18,276 nucleotides of DNA from Citricoccus sp. WCRC_4 (GTDB taxonomy: Bacteria > Actinomycetota > Actinomycetes > Actinomycetales > Micrococcaceae): the NCBI GenBank assembly GCA_026645375.1, contig JAPFFX010000333.1, forward strand, positions 1 through 18,276, in the 5' to 3' direction. Positions within the stretch are counted from its first letter, which is position 1. Each line of letters starts with the position of its first letter. Made by a program: the position numbers and the translations under genes. The notes beneath the pieces were generated by a model that searched no databases, was not told the origin of the DNA, and saw only the letters and a list, made by a program, of their open reading frames with translations. Positions 1-7,938 of this stretch are shown one piece after another.

Positions 1-128
1 GGCGCACCGCGCCGGACGGCGGCCGGGGCCGCCCCGTGGGCCACCGGGCCGCCGTCGCGCTGGGAGTGGCGCCCGTGGCCCTGGCCGGGCTGCTCGCGTA
101 CTTTGTGATCAGGATCATGCCGGGCTGA
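1..128 (+). CDS. C-terminal end of an unidentified membrane protein (partial)
   Basis: The reading frame is open from the left edge (first full codon at base 3) to a TGA at 126-128, about 41 residues. The first part is rich in Gly, Arg and Pro (RTAPDGGRGRP). It is followed by a hydrophobic stretch of roughly 20 residues (AVALGVAPVALAGLLAYFVI) and a short basic tail ending RIMPG. That fits a protein whose last segment is a membrane helix with a very short C-terminus. The start lies outside the window, so the family cannot be named. The next gene starts 20 bases downstream with a good ribosome binding site, so the two are probably co-transcribed. Confidence 0.6.
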   Translation, partial: RTAPDGGRGRPVGHRAAVALGVAPVALAGLLAYFVIRIMPG

Positions 129-148
129 CCGGCGGAAGGAGGCACGTG

Positions 149-505
149 ATGACGAACGAGACCGGACCGATGGCCAACGAGCTGTATTCGGTGGACCTCG
201 AGGAGGGCGGCGACGACCCGGTGGAGCGGGTCTTCCGCTTCGTCGGCGGGGTGCTGACCCAGGTCCTCGGCGGCTACGGGGCCGGAGTGGTCGGGGCCTC
301 CGTGGTGGTGCGCCGCAAGCACGACGGCGAGGAGATGCTGCGCATCGACGTGCCGGACGCCGAGTCCGGGGACCAGGTGCTGCAGGCGCTGCAGGGGGAC
401 CTGGACACCTACCCGGCCGACGAGTTCGTGGCGGACTGGCTGGACAAGGTCCGACATGGTCGTCACGTTGCCGGTCGGGACGCCGAGGGGACCCGGCTGG
501 AGTAG
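149..505 (+). CDS. conserved-looking hypothetical protein, 118 aa
   Basis: I do not recognise this protein. It is acidic, probably cytoplasmic, with no signal peptide. A Gly/Val-rich central segment (about residues 34-55, VGGVLTQVLGGYGAGVVGASVVV) could be a buried helix-strand unit. The ATG at 149 is preferred over the GTG at 146 because the ribosome binding site GGAAGGAGG (134-142) sits 6 bases before 149 but only 3 before 146. The stop TAG (503-505) overlaps the ribosome binding site of the 37-aa gene that follows, which suggests translational linkage. Codon use matches the neighbours. Coding is well supported by the ribosome binding site and gene packing, but function is unknown. Confidence 0.65.
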   Translation: MTNETGPMANELYSVDLEEGGDDPVERVFRFVGGVLTQVLGGYGAGVVGASVVVRRKHDGEEMLRIDVPDAESGDQVLQALQGDLDTYPADEFVADWLDKVRHGRHVAGRDAEGTRLE

Positions 506-514
506 GATGTCCGC

Positions 515-628
515 ATGTCGATTCTTGCACTTGAGGTCTTCTTCACCGTCCTGCTCGTCATCGCGGGCCTGGCCATGGCGGCATTCGCCGTCCTCGTGGT
601 CTCGGGCCTGTACAAGGGCCAGCGCTGA
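515..628 (+). CDS. 37-aa single-span membrane peptide
   Basis: This short reading frame starts with ATG at 515 and ends with TGA at 626-628. An AGGA element at 504-507 lies 7 bases upstream. The peptide begins MSILALEVFFTVLLVI and ends SGLYKGQR. Almost all of residues 2-31 are hydrophobic, with one Glu at position 7, and the tail is short and basic. This is the profile of a one-pass membrane peptide with a cytoplasmic C-terminus. It fills the space between the 118-aa gene and the nitrobindin-like gene (9-base gap) in the same direction, which supports it being real. I know no function for it. It could assist a membrane complex encoded nearby or be an independent small membrane protein. Confidence 0.6.
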   Translation: MSILALEVFFTVLLVIAGLAMAAFAVLVVSGLYKGQR

Positions 629-637
629 TTCCTCCCC

Positions 638-1261
638 GTGCCCACTGAACTGCCCTTCGACCTGACGCCGGAGCTCGCTCCGCTGTCCTGGCTCATCGGC
701 TCCTGGGAGGGACAGGGCCGGCTGGGAGCCGGGGACAGCGACAGCGAGATCTTCTACCAGCGGGTCGACTTCACGGACCACCAGCTGCCCTTCCTGGAGT
801 ACCGCGCCGAGTCGTGGCTCTGCGAGGAGGACGGCACGCTGCTGCGCCCGCTGACCGTGGAGACGGGGTTCTGGGCCCTCGACCGGGAGCGCCGCGACGG
901 TGATCCCGGCCCCGGGATGTCCCCGGGCGACGTGGTGCCGACGCTGCGGTCCGCCGAGGACGTCGAACTGTACCGGCGCCGGGATGACGGCTTTCCCATC
1001 ACGGCGCAGATCACGCACCCCGGGTCCCTGACGGAGCTGTACTACGGCGTCATCAAGGGCCCGCAGGTCCAGTTGCGCACGGACTCGGTGCTGCGCGGCT
1101 CCGCCGCCGGGCCCTACGAGGGCGGTTCCCGGATCCTCGGCCTCGTCAACGGCCAGCTGTTCTGGCGCTGGGACGCCACGGCCGGCGGTGAGGAACACCC
1201 GCACGCCTCGGCCATCCTCGACCGGATGCCCGACCGTACCCAGGGAAGGCTGCCCCGATGA
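638..1261 (+). CDS. nitrobindin-like FABP-family (DUF1794) heme-binding protein
   Basis: The protein has 207 residues, starting at GTG 638. It has the nitrobindin/DUF1794 layout: an N-terminal LSWLIGSWEGQG motif (residues 16-27), beta-strand-rich sequence throughout, and a C-terminal HPHASAILDR segment. In that family a C-terminal histidine coordinates ferric heme in a ten-stranded beta barrel, and by position His189 is the likely ligand. Characterised members bind NO or isomerise peroxynitrite; the role here is inferred. Residues 88-110 hold a Pro/Gly-rich loop that looks longer than usual. The ribosome binding site before GTG 638 is weak, so translation may depend on coupling to the 37-aa gene ending 9 bases upstream. 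The stop overlaps the next ATG (ATGA at 1258-1261). Confidence 0.85.
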   Translation: MPTELPFDLTPELAPLSWLIGSWEGQGRLGAGDSDSEIFYQRVDFTDHQLPFLEYRAESWLCEEDGTLLRPLTVETGFWALDRERRDGDPGPGMSPGDVVPTLRSAEDVELYRRRDDGFPITAQITHPGSLTELYYGVIKGPQVQLRTDSVLRGSAAGPYEGGSRILGLVNGQLFWRWDATAGGEEHPHASAILDRMPDRTQGRLPR

Positions 1262-2415
1262 CCTACACCTCGCCCCTGCTGTCCGGTCCGGACGCCATCC
1301 ACGGAGCCGTGGCCGGCACCGGTCCCGATGCCCCGGTGGCCGCGCACTACGGCCAGCCGGTGGCCGAGCAGCGCGCCCTGGCCGCCGGCACGGCGGTGGT
1401 GGACCTGTCCCACCGCGGCGTGGTCACGGTGTCCGGACCGGAGCGGCTGAGCTGGCTGCACGTGCTGACCAGCCAGAGGCTGGACCGGGGGGTGGAGCCC
1501 GGGACCTCCACCGAGACGCTGTTCCTGGACGTCCAGGGCCGCATCGAGTTCGACTGCCACCTCGTGGACGACGGCACCACCACCTGGCTCACCGTGGAGC
1601 CGGGGGAGAACGTGGGGCTGGCCGACTGGCTGACGAAGATGAAGTTCGCCTCCCGCGTGGAGATCGCCGACCGGACCGGTGAGGTCGCGGTCGTCGGCAC
1701 CACCGGTGACGTGCCGGCGTGGGACGAGCGGGACGACGTCGTCCGCTGGCGTGATCCCTGGCCGGCCATCGGCGAGGGCGGCTTCCCGTACACCGTCGAC
1801 CCCGACCCGGCACGGCACCCGGCCGCCGACTGGTCCTGGTCCGAGTACCTGGTGCCCGTCTCCGAACTCGGCGTCCTGCCCGAGGGCTTCACCCCGGCCG
1901 GCGTGCTCGCCGCCGAGGGATTGCGCATCGCGGCACTGCGGCCCCGCCACGGAGTCGACACCGACGACCGCACCATCCCGCACGAGGTGGACCTCGTGCG
2001 CACGGCGGTGCACCTGGACAAGGGCTGCTACAAGGGCCAGGAGACGATCGCGAGGGTCCACAACCTCGGCCACCCGCCGCGCCGCCTGGCCTTCCTGCAG
2101 CTCGACGGCTCGGGGCACACCCTGCCGGCGCCCGGTGCGGACGTGATCGTGCGCCCGGAGTCCGGAACCGCCGACGCCGGCACCGCCCGGTCCGTGGGCA
2201 CCCTCACGTCGGCCGCCCAGCACCACGAGATGGGCCCGATCGCGCTGGCCATCCTCAAGCGCAACACCGACCCCGAGGCCGAGCTGCTCGTCCGCGAGGG
2301 CAATGCCGAGGACGGCTGGTCCTTCACGGCGGCCGCGCAGGAGGTCGTCGTCTCCCCCCAGGCCGGCAAGGCCGTCGGCCGGGCCACCGGTTTCGTGCGC
2401 CGCGGCGGACGGTAG
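1258..2415 (+). CDS. ygfZ: folate-binding protein YgfZ (GcvT-like, Fe-S/tRNA modification)
   Basis: This 385-residue protein is related to the glycine cleavage T protein and belongs to the YgfZ branch. The diagnostic motif KGCYKGQE is at residues 255-262 with the conserved Cys257, followed by the typical region RVHNLGHPPRRLAFLQLDG. Known YgfZ proteins bind tetrahydrofolate and support assembly or repair of some Fe-S enzymes, including the tRNA thiolation enzyme MiaB in E. coli. The N-terminal part (VVDLSHRGVVTVSGPERLSWLHVLTSQ) matches the GcvT fold start. The start ATG overlaps the previous stop by 4 bases, with GGGAAGG 8 bases upstream. In actinobacteria ygfZ is commonly next to a nitrobindin-like gene, which fits here. 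It is the last plus-strand gene before a convergent gene 18 bases away. Confidence 0.9.
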   Translation: MTYTSPLLSGPDAIHGAVAGTGPDAPVAAHYGQPVAEQRALAAGTAVVDLSHRGVVTVSGPERLSWLHVLTSQRLDRGVEPGTSTETLFLDVQGRIEFDCHLVDDGTTTWLTVEPGENVGLADWLTKMKFASRVEIADRTGEVAVVGTTGDVPAWDERDDVVRWRDPWPAIGEGGFPYTVDPDPARHPAADWSWSEYLVPVSELGVLPEGFTPAGVLAAEGLRIAALRPRHGVDTDDRTIPHEVDLVRTAVHLDKGCYKGQETIARVHNLGHPPRRLAFLQLDGSGHTLPAPGADVIVRPESGTADAGTARSVGTLTSAAQHHEMGPIALAILKRNTDPEAELLVREGNAEDGWSFTAAAQEVVVSPQAGKAVGRATGFVRRGGR

Positions 2416-2433
2416 CCCTCCGCGACGGCACCG

Positions 2434-2670
2434 TCACGTCGGCCAGGCGCGCCCCGGTGTCTTGGACAGGCTGGCCGCCACCGCCAGCGACCCGACCACC
2501 TGGGCCGCACCGATCGCCCGCGTCAGGCCGGGGCGTTGCCGGAACCAGGCCATCATCGGGGCCCACGGCCCGAACTCCCACCGGGCGAGGTGCTCCACCG
2601 GGAACAACATCGTCAGGACTCCGTCCCCGACCTTCAACATGACCAGCGACTCCACGATCCGCACGTCCAC
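2434..2670 (-). CDS. small hypothetical protein with C-terminal hydrophobic segment, 78 aa
   Basis: I chose the GTG at 2670 because a perfect AGGAGG (2678-2683 on the complementary strand) lies exactly 7 bases upstream. The protein begins MDVRIVESLVMLKVGDG. It contains two moderately hydrophobic stretches: residues 14-24, and residues 52-69 (AIGAAQVVGSLAVAASLS). Between them is an aromatic segment WEFGPWAPMMAWFRQRPG. It may be a small membrane-associated protein. I do not recognise the family. It is downstream of the GNAT gene on the same strand after 122 bases, and it converges with ygfZ across an 18-base gap. Coding potential rests on the ribosome binding site and a sensible amino acid composition. 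Confidence 0.6.
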   Translation of the reverse strand: MDVRIVESLVMLKVGDGVLTMLFPVEHLARWEFGPWAPMMAWFRQRPGLTRAIGAAQVVGSLAVAASLSKTPGRAWPT

Positions 2671-2772
2671 GACGCGACCTCCTGGTGAACGGGCCGGCCC
2701 CGGGCGGTCGTCCCTGCTCCCAGTCTCCGACGCCCCGGCCCGGGCTGGCCAGTCCTCAGCCGCGCTGCCCGA

Positions 2773-2786
2773 CGGGGCCCGCCCCG
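2773..2786 (-). terminator. possible GC hairpin just after the GNAT gene
   Basis: Seven bases beyond the GNAT stop is an inverted repeat, read on the minus strand as CGGGG-CGGG-CCCCG (5-bp stem, 4-base loop). No T-run follows, so a rho-independent terminator is only a weak call. In sequence this GC-rich such short hairpins also arise by chance. Confidence 0.25.
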
Positions 2787-2792
2787 CTGGCC

Positions 2793-3551
2793 CTACTGGT
2801 TGAACAGCACCGTCGTCTGGGACCCGGCCAGTTCGAAGCCGAGGGTGTCGGCCAGGTGCTGCGAGGCGGTGTTGCCCAGCGCGGCCCGCCATTGCGGCAC
2901 CAGCCCCTCGGTGAAGGCCTCCTCCATGGCGATCGCCGCCGCGTAGGCGCCCAGGCCCATCCGGCGCACGTCGGGGCGCACCAGCACGCCCAGGTGGCCG
3001 ATCAGTCCCTGCCATTCCTCGTACCCGGCACCCGCGACCGGGTCACCGGTCGGGGTGCCCGAGCCGTCGTCGGGAACCAGGGTGAAGGTGGCGTCCAGGC
3101 CGGACAGCCCCACCTCGGTGACGTCGTCCGCGGGGCACAGCGCCTCGAGCGCAGCGGCGTCGGCCGCCTCATAGGACACGGCCACGGAACTGGAGCGCTC
3201 GATCTCCGGGACGTCCTCCGCGTAGTACAGCGCCGACTCGCCCAGGGACCGGGCGGCGTGCCCGGCGCCGAGGCGGATCATCGTGGACTCCAGGGCCAGG
3301 ACCTCGTCGTCCACGTCCCGGGCGGCGTCCAGCAGCCAGCGCGGGCCGTAGAGCACGGAGGACCGGTAGAGGCGGACGAAGGTGGCGATCTGCTCGTCCT
3401 CGCCGTCATGCGACCCGGAGTCCGTGGCCACCTCGATCCGCCGGGCGCCCGGGGGAGACCCCGCGGCCTCGGTGATCGAACCGTCGGGCAGTCCCAGGAT
3501 CCGGGACCAGGCCAGCTCGATGATCTGGCGGGTGTGGCTGTTGACGGGCAT
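2793..3551 (-). CDS. GNAT-family N-acetyltransferase
   Basis: The protein has 252 residues. The C-terminal half carries a GNAT fold: motif A is GHLGVLVRPDVRRMGLGAYAA (about residues 185-205), where the basic R-x-x-G-x-G/A type loop binds the acetyl-CoA pyrophosphate. The end WRAALGNTASQHLADTLGFELAG is the usual motif B, with the Asn/His and Gly-Phe of GNAT proteins. The first 120 residues are less typical and probably form a degenerate first GNAT-like lobe or a substrate domain. The substrate is unknown. The start ATG is 9 bases past the pfkA stop, so the gene is probably co-transcribed with pfkA. No strong ribosome binding site is seen (only AAGG directly before the ATG), so translation may be coupled to pfkA or begin at another start. 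Confidence 0.85.
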   Translation of the reverse strand: MPVNSHTRQIIELAWSRILGLPDGSITEAAGSPPGARRIEVATDSGSHDGEDEQIATFVRLYRSSVLYGPRWLLDAARDVDDEVLALESTMIRLGAGHAARSLGESALYYAEDVPEIERSSSVAVSYEAADAAALEALCPADDVTEVGLSGLDATFTLVPDDGSGTPTGDPVAGAGYEEWQGLIGHLGVLVRPDVRRMGLGAYAAAIAMEEAFTEGLVPQWRAALGNTASQHLADTLGFELAGSQTTVLFNQ

Positions 3552-3560
3552 CCTTGAAGG

Positions 3561-4592
<1,032 letters not shown>

Positions 4593-4639
4593 GCTGGAGG
4601 TCCTTTCGACAGGCTGGATCGGATGGTCCTGACCGAAGG

Positions 4640-4891
4640 CTATCGCGAGTGGGGACCGGGCAGGGCCCGCTCCAGCGGGATGGACCCGTCCTGCCAGGGC
4701 AGCAGGAGCCACGCCAGCAGGTAGGTGCCCACGCCGATGAACGGCAGCAGGAAGCTCAGCAGGACCACGATCCGCACCAGCGTGGGGTCCCAGCCGAATT
4801 TCGCGGACAGGCCCCCGCAGATGCCGGCGACCCAGCGGCGGGGGCCGCGGCGGTAGGGGATGGAGCGGAGGGTGCGGTAGAAGCCGTCCAT
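4640..4891 (-). CDS. small PspC-domain membrane protein, 83 aa
   Basis: Almost the whole protein is one PspC domain. A basic N-terminus (YRTLRSIPYRRGPRRW) is followed by the signature VAGICGGLSAKFGWDPTLVRIVVLLSF and a hydrophobic segment ending WLLLPWQDGS. PspC proteins sit in the inner membrane and in proteobacteria regulate or assist the phage-shock response; in actinobacteria the domain is often attached to sensor kinases. The start ATG at 4891 follows the stop of the upstream gene by 2 bases (TGACGATG), with GGAAGGGG upstream of it. It is the third gene of a minus-strand operon whose first gene also carries PspC, and the divergent kinase carries another copy. Confidence 0.9.
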   Translation of the reverse strand: MDGFYRTLRSIPYRRGPRRWVAGICGGLSAKFGWDPTLVRIVVLLSFLLPFIGVGTYLLAWLLLPWQDGSIPLERALPGPHSR

Positions 4892-4893
4892 CG

Positions 4894-5250
4894 TCAGTGC
4901 CCCTTCCGGGTGGCGCCGGCGATGCCGCCGGCCACGAGCACCAGGCCGCCGAGGGCGGCCAGGCAGATCAGGACCAGGGCCGGGTCGATGTCCCAGTCCA
5001 GCACGGTCGTGGACAGGGACCACAGGGCCACCAGCAGGGCGATGATGCCCCACACCAGGGTGCCGGTGCGGATGCCGTCGGGTGCCGTGCGGGTCCCGAC
5101 GGCGGTCGTCGAGCCGCGCCCGGAGGTGCCGTCGAACTCGTGGTCCCGGTGGTGGTCGTGGAGGGTGCCGCGGGTGATCTCGTCCTCGAGGGCCTGGGCC
5201 TCCGGGTCGTTGATGTCCGGGTCGCGGGGGGTCGGGTCGTGGCTGGTCAT
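4894..5250 (-). CDS. hypothetical two-span membrane protein, 118 aa
   Basis: The first 60 residues are hydrophilic and rich in Asp, His and Thr (DPDINDPEAQALEDEITRGT, then a DHHRDHEFDG patch), probably a flexible cytoplasmic tail. Two hydrophobic segments follow: about residues 64-82 (TLVWGIIALLVALWSLSTT) and 90-110 (PALVLICLAALGGLVLVAGGI). The protein ends GATRKGH. The start at 5250 has AGGAG 8 bases upstream, and the upstream gene's TGA (5256-5258) lies inside that spacer. Such a gene is a common partner in actinobacterial PspC clusters, but its function is unknown. The His-rich patch could bind metal, though this is a guess. Confidence 0.8.
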   Translation of the reverse strand: MTSHDPTPRDPDINDPEAQALEDEITRGTLHDHHRDHEFDGTSGRGSTTAVGTRTAPDGIRTGTLVWGIIALLVALWSLSTTVLDWDIDPALVLICLAALGGLVLVAGGIAGATRKGH

Positions 5251-5255
5251 GGTGC

Positions 5256-6587
5256 TCACTCCTGCTCGGTGGGTGTGGTGGTCGGTTCGTCCACCCGGAC
5301 GGTCAGCGTGGAGAAGGCCAGGTCGGCGTCGATCTCCAGTCGGCGGTCGGTGGGGGCGTCCACGACCTGGACGCGGCCGTCGCCGACCACGGTGGGCTCC
5401 GAGTTCACGGAGCTGAAGGCGTTGTCCACGGTGAGGTAGACGTCCACGTCGTGCGGCACGATCAGCTCGGCCTCGGAGAAGGACACGTCCAGGCGGATCG
5501 GGTCTGCGCCCGGATCGGCGCTGCCGGGCTCGCCGGTCAGGTCGATCAGGCCGGAGCCGAAACTGAGGTCGTAGCCGGTCCGGCTGTCGCCCTGGACGGC
5601 GCCGTCCCACGTGCCGTCCCACGCCCCGTTCCAGTCGCCGCGGACGAACGACCCGCCGGTGGCCAGCATGACGGGGACGACCAGGATGGCCGTGGTGACG
5701 GTCAGCCCGCCCCCGCCGCGGCCGAGAATGGCCCCGATGATGATGCCGACGGCCATCACGCCGAGGGCCGTGGCCAGGCTGGCGGCCCAGATGACGCCCC
5801 AGCCGGCGGTGAAGACGCCGAGGTACCTCAGGGCGGCGACGGCGGCCCCGGCCAGGACGGCGATCCCGATGACCAGCAGTTGGGTGGAGCCGGACAGCGA
5901 CGGCGGGGTGCGGTCGACCGGGGCCGGTCGCGGCGCGGCGGGGGCCGGAGGTGGGTAGGGAGCCTGGTAGTGGGGATAGGGGGCGGTCATCGGGTCACGT
6001 CCTTCGGAGGCGCGGTCAGCGGGGGAGGAGGTGGGGCCTGGCGTGGGGGGCTGGGGCCCGCCGGCGTACCACCCCGTGTCGGAGGGGGCGAGGAAGACGG
6101 GTTCGGCCACGGCGGGTGCCGGCGCCCCGGGTGCAGCGCGTGCGGTGCCCGGGGGCAGCGCGCGGGGGCCGGACCGGGAGGCGACGAGCCAGACGAACAG
6201 GCCGATCACCGCCAGGCCGAGGAACCCGCCGAAGCCCCACCAGCCGCCGTCGGGGCCGTAGGGCGGGGTGAACAGGCCCACGGCACCGAGGATCGTCAGG
6301 ACCAGCCCCCCGGTCATGCCGGAGGTCCAGCGGCCCTGGCCGGCCTCCCGGGCGTGGATCCGCCCGTCCGGCTCCGGCAGGACCATCCACGCCAGTCCGT
6401 AGGCCAGCACGGTCAGCCCCGCGGTCAGCAGGGTCAGCACCACGAACAGGGCCCGGGCCAGCGTGCGGTCCAGGCCGATGCGGTCGGCGATGCCGGCGAC
6501 CACGCCGCCCAGCCAGCGCTGGGGGCTGCGGACGGTGCGCAGGGAGTGGATCCAGCCGTAGAAGCCGGAGGCGGAGTTCTCGTTCAT
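5256..6587 (-). CDS. PspC-domain protein with LiaF-like C-terminal domain
   Basis: The protein has 443 residues. Domains in order: an N-terminal PspC domain (about 10-75, RSPQRWLGGVVAGIADRIGLDRTLARALFVV); two membrane helices (92-107, 117-136); a Pro/Ala-rich linker (140-232); three further hydrophobic segments (234-257, 262-285, 297-312); and a beta-rich C-terminal domain (335-443) containing LDVSFSEAELIVPHDVDVYLTVDNAFSSV. That last region resembles the LiaF/YvqF cell-envelope stress domain. The segment DWNGAWDGTWDG (318-329) is a short W-x-G repeat. I chose ATG 6587, which gives a clean PspC N-terminus, although the nearby GGAG is only 2 bases away. LiaF-like proteins modulate a neighbouring histidine kinase, and here the kinase is divergent. 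That regulatory link is inferred. Confidence 0.85.
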   Translation of the reverse strand: MNENSASGFYGWIHSLRTVRSPQRWLGGVVAGIADRIGLDRTLARALFVVLTLLTAGLTVLAYGLAWMVLPEPDGRIHAREAGQGRWTSGMTGGLVLTILGAVGLFTPPYGPDGGWWGFGGFLGLAVIGLFVWLVASRSGPRALPPGTARAAPGAPAPAVAEPVFLAPSDTGWYAGGPQPPTPGPTSSPADRASEGRDPMTAPYPHYQAPYPPPAPAAPRPAPVDRTPPSLSGSTQLLVIGIAVLAGAAVAALRYLGVFTAGWGVIWAASLATALGVMAVGIIIGAILGRGGGGLTVTTAILVVPVMLATGGSFVRGDWNGAWDGTWDGAVQGDSRTGYDLSFGSGLIDLTGEPGSADPGADPIRLDVSFSEAELIVPHDVDVYLTVDNAFSSVNSEPTVVGDGRVQVVDAPTDRRLEIDADLAFSTLTVRVDEPTTTPTEQE

Positions 6588-6702
6588 GACTCCATCGTCG
6601 CCTCGCGACGCCCGGGCCGGTATCCGGAAAGCCCCTGATCCGACCCGGAGAACCCCCGGAGAACGGTCCGCGGGCGCCCCGTACTGGGGCAGGATGGAGG
6701 CC
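6588..6702. promoter_or_regulatory. divergent regulatory region of the PspC/two-component locus
   Basis: This 115-bp region separates the two PspC transcription units. It holds a perfect tandem repeat, CCCGGAGAAC, at 6644-6653 and 6655-6664 (11-bp period, about one helical turn). A 7/10 match (TCCGGAAAGC) lies at 6623-6632, 21 bp before the first copy. It is flanked by two perfect inverted repeats: CGTCGC-CTC-GCGACG at 6596-6610 (beside the minus-strand start) and GCCCC-GTACT-GGGGC at 6676-6690 (beside the kinase start). I could not assign convincing -10/-35 boxes. The tandem repeat is a candidate binding site for the response regulator at 7935-8591. Confidence 0.45.
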
Positions 6703-7938
6703 ATGCACAGTGTCCTCACGCGTCCGGCCGAGGGCCGGGTCGTCGCCGGCGTCTGCGCCGGGCTGGCCCGGTACCTCGGCCTGCCGATCGGGTGGGTCCG
6801 GGCCGGCGTCGTGGCCCTGACCCTGCTCAGCGGCGTCGGGGTGGTCTTCTACGCCTGGCTGTGGATCTTCGTCCCGGACGAGCACGAGGCCGTGCTCACC
6901 GCCGGCGACCCGGTCCGCGGCGCCGCGGAACAGGTCCGGGAGACCCCCGTCCGCCTCGGCAGCGTCCTGGGCCAGGGCTGGCAGGTGATCTTCGGGGTCG
7001 TGCTGCTGGGCGTGGCCGCGGTCCTGGCCCTGCAGCTGGGAGCCGGCATCCGGATGAACTGGGGCCTGATCGGGCCGGTGGCCGTGGTGCTGCTGGGCAT
7101 CGCCCTGGCCTGGCTGCAGCTGGACACGCTGCGTGAGGCCGGGAGGGCGGGGCGGACCGGGCGGATCAGCTCGCTCGCCCTCGGGCTGCTGCTCGTGATG
7201 GCCGGCGTGCTGGCGCTCGCCGCCGGCTTCGTGGGCACGGACGAGCTGTGGCTGGGGCTGCTGGTGGCGGGGGTGATCGTCGCCGGTGTAGTGCTGGTGG
7301 CCGCACCCTGGGTGCTCAAGGCCTGGCGCGATGCCACGGCGAAGACCTCCGCGCTCGCCGTCCAGACCGAGCGGGCCGAGATCGCCGCCCACCTGCACGA
7401 CTCCGTGCTGCAGACCCTGGCCCTGATCCAGAAGAACGCGGACACCCCCTCCACCGTGGTGCGGCTGGCCCGCGCCCAGGAGCGCGACCTGCGCCAGTAC
7501 CTCTACCAGGATCCCTCCCGGCCCACCGGGACCCTGACGGACCGGCTCGGGGACCTGGCCGCGGCGATCGAGGACGACCACGGCCAGCCCATCGAGGTGG
7601 TCACCGTCGGCTCGGCCACCGGGCCCTGGCTGGACCCGGTGCTGCAGGCCTCGCGCGAGGCGATGCTCAACGGGGTGCGCCACGCCGGACCGGTCCAGGT
7701 CTATGCGGAGGCCCGGCCGGAGGCCGTGGAGGTCTTCGTCAAGGACCGCGGCCCCGGTTTCGACCTCTCCGCGATCCCGGCGGACCGCCTCGGGATCCGG
7801 GAGTCGGTCGTCGGGCGGATGGAGCGTGCCGGCGGCACGGCGAGGATCATCACCGGCGACGGCGGCACCGAGGTCCGACTGCACCTGCCGGCCCCGGCGG
7901 AGAATGGGAAGAACGGCGAGGAAGGGCGGCAGGGATGA
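6703..7938 (+). CDS. PspC-fused sensor histidine kinase (NarL-type partner)
   Basis: The protein has 411 residues. It starts with a PspC domain (residues 5-60, RPAEGRVVAGVCAGLARYLGLPIGWVRAGVV). Further membrane segments follow (about 94-112, 121-140, 156-175, 182-203). The cytoplasmic kinase has a dimerisation box ERAEIAAHLHDSVLQTLALI with phosphoacceptor His232. Its HATPase domain shows the N-box REAMLNGVRHA (Asn323), DRGPGFD (348-354) and GIRESVVGRMERAGG (364-378). It presumably senses envelope state through its membrane part and phosphorylates the downstream regulator, whose ATG overlaps this stop (ATGA, 7935-7938). I prefer ATG 6703 (AGGA 8 bases upstream) over ATG 6694, which would add three residues and has no spaced ribosome binding site. 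Confidence 0.93.
   Translation: MHSVLTRPAEGRVVAGVCAGLARYLGLPIGWVRAGVVALTLLSGVGVVFYAWLWIFVPDEHEAVLTAGDPVRGAAEQVRETPVRLGSVLGQGWQVIFGVVLLGVAAVLALQLGAGIRMNWGLIGPVAVVLLGIALAWLQLDTLREAGRAGRTGRISSLALGLLLVMAGVLALAAGFVGTDELWLGLLVAGVIVAGVVLVAAPWVLKAWRDATAKTSALAVQTERAEIAAHLHDSVLQTLALIQKNADTPSTVVRLARAQERDLRQYLYQDPSRPTGTLTDRLGDLAAAIEDDHGQPIEVVTVGSATGPWLDPVLQASREAMLNGVRHAGPVQVYAEARPEAVEVFVKDRGPGFDLSAIPADRLGIRESVVGRMERAGGTARIITGDGGTEVRLHLPAPAENGKNGEEGRQG

Noticed and set aside
2422..2436. GACGG-CA-CCGTC inverted repeat in the 18-bp gap between ygfZ and the 78-aa gene as a bidirectional terminator
   Set aside because: The stem is short, the loop is too tight, there is no T-run, and part of it lies inside the stop codon of the convergent gene.
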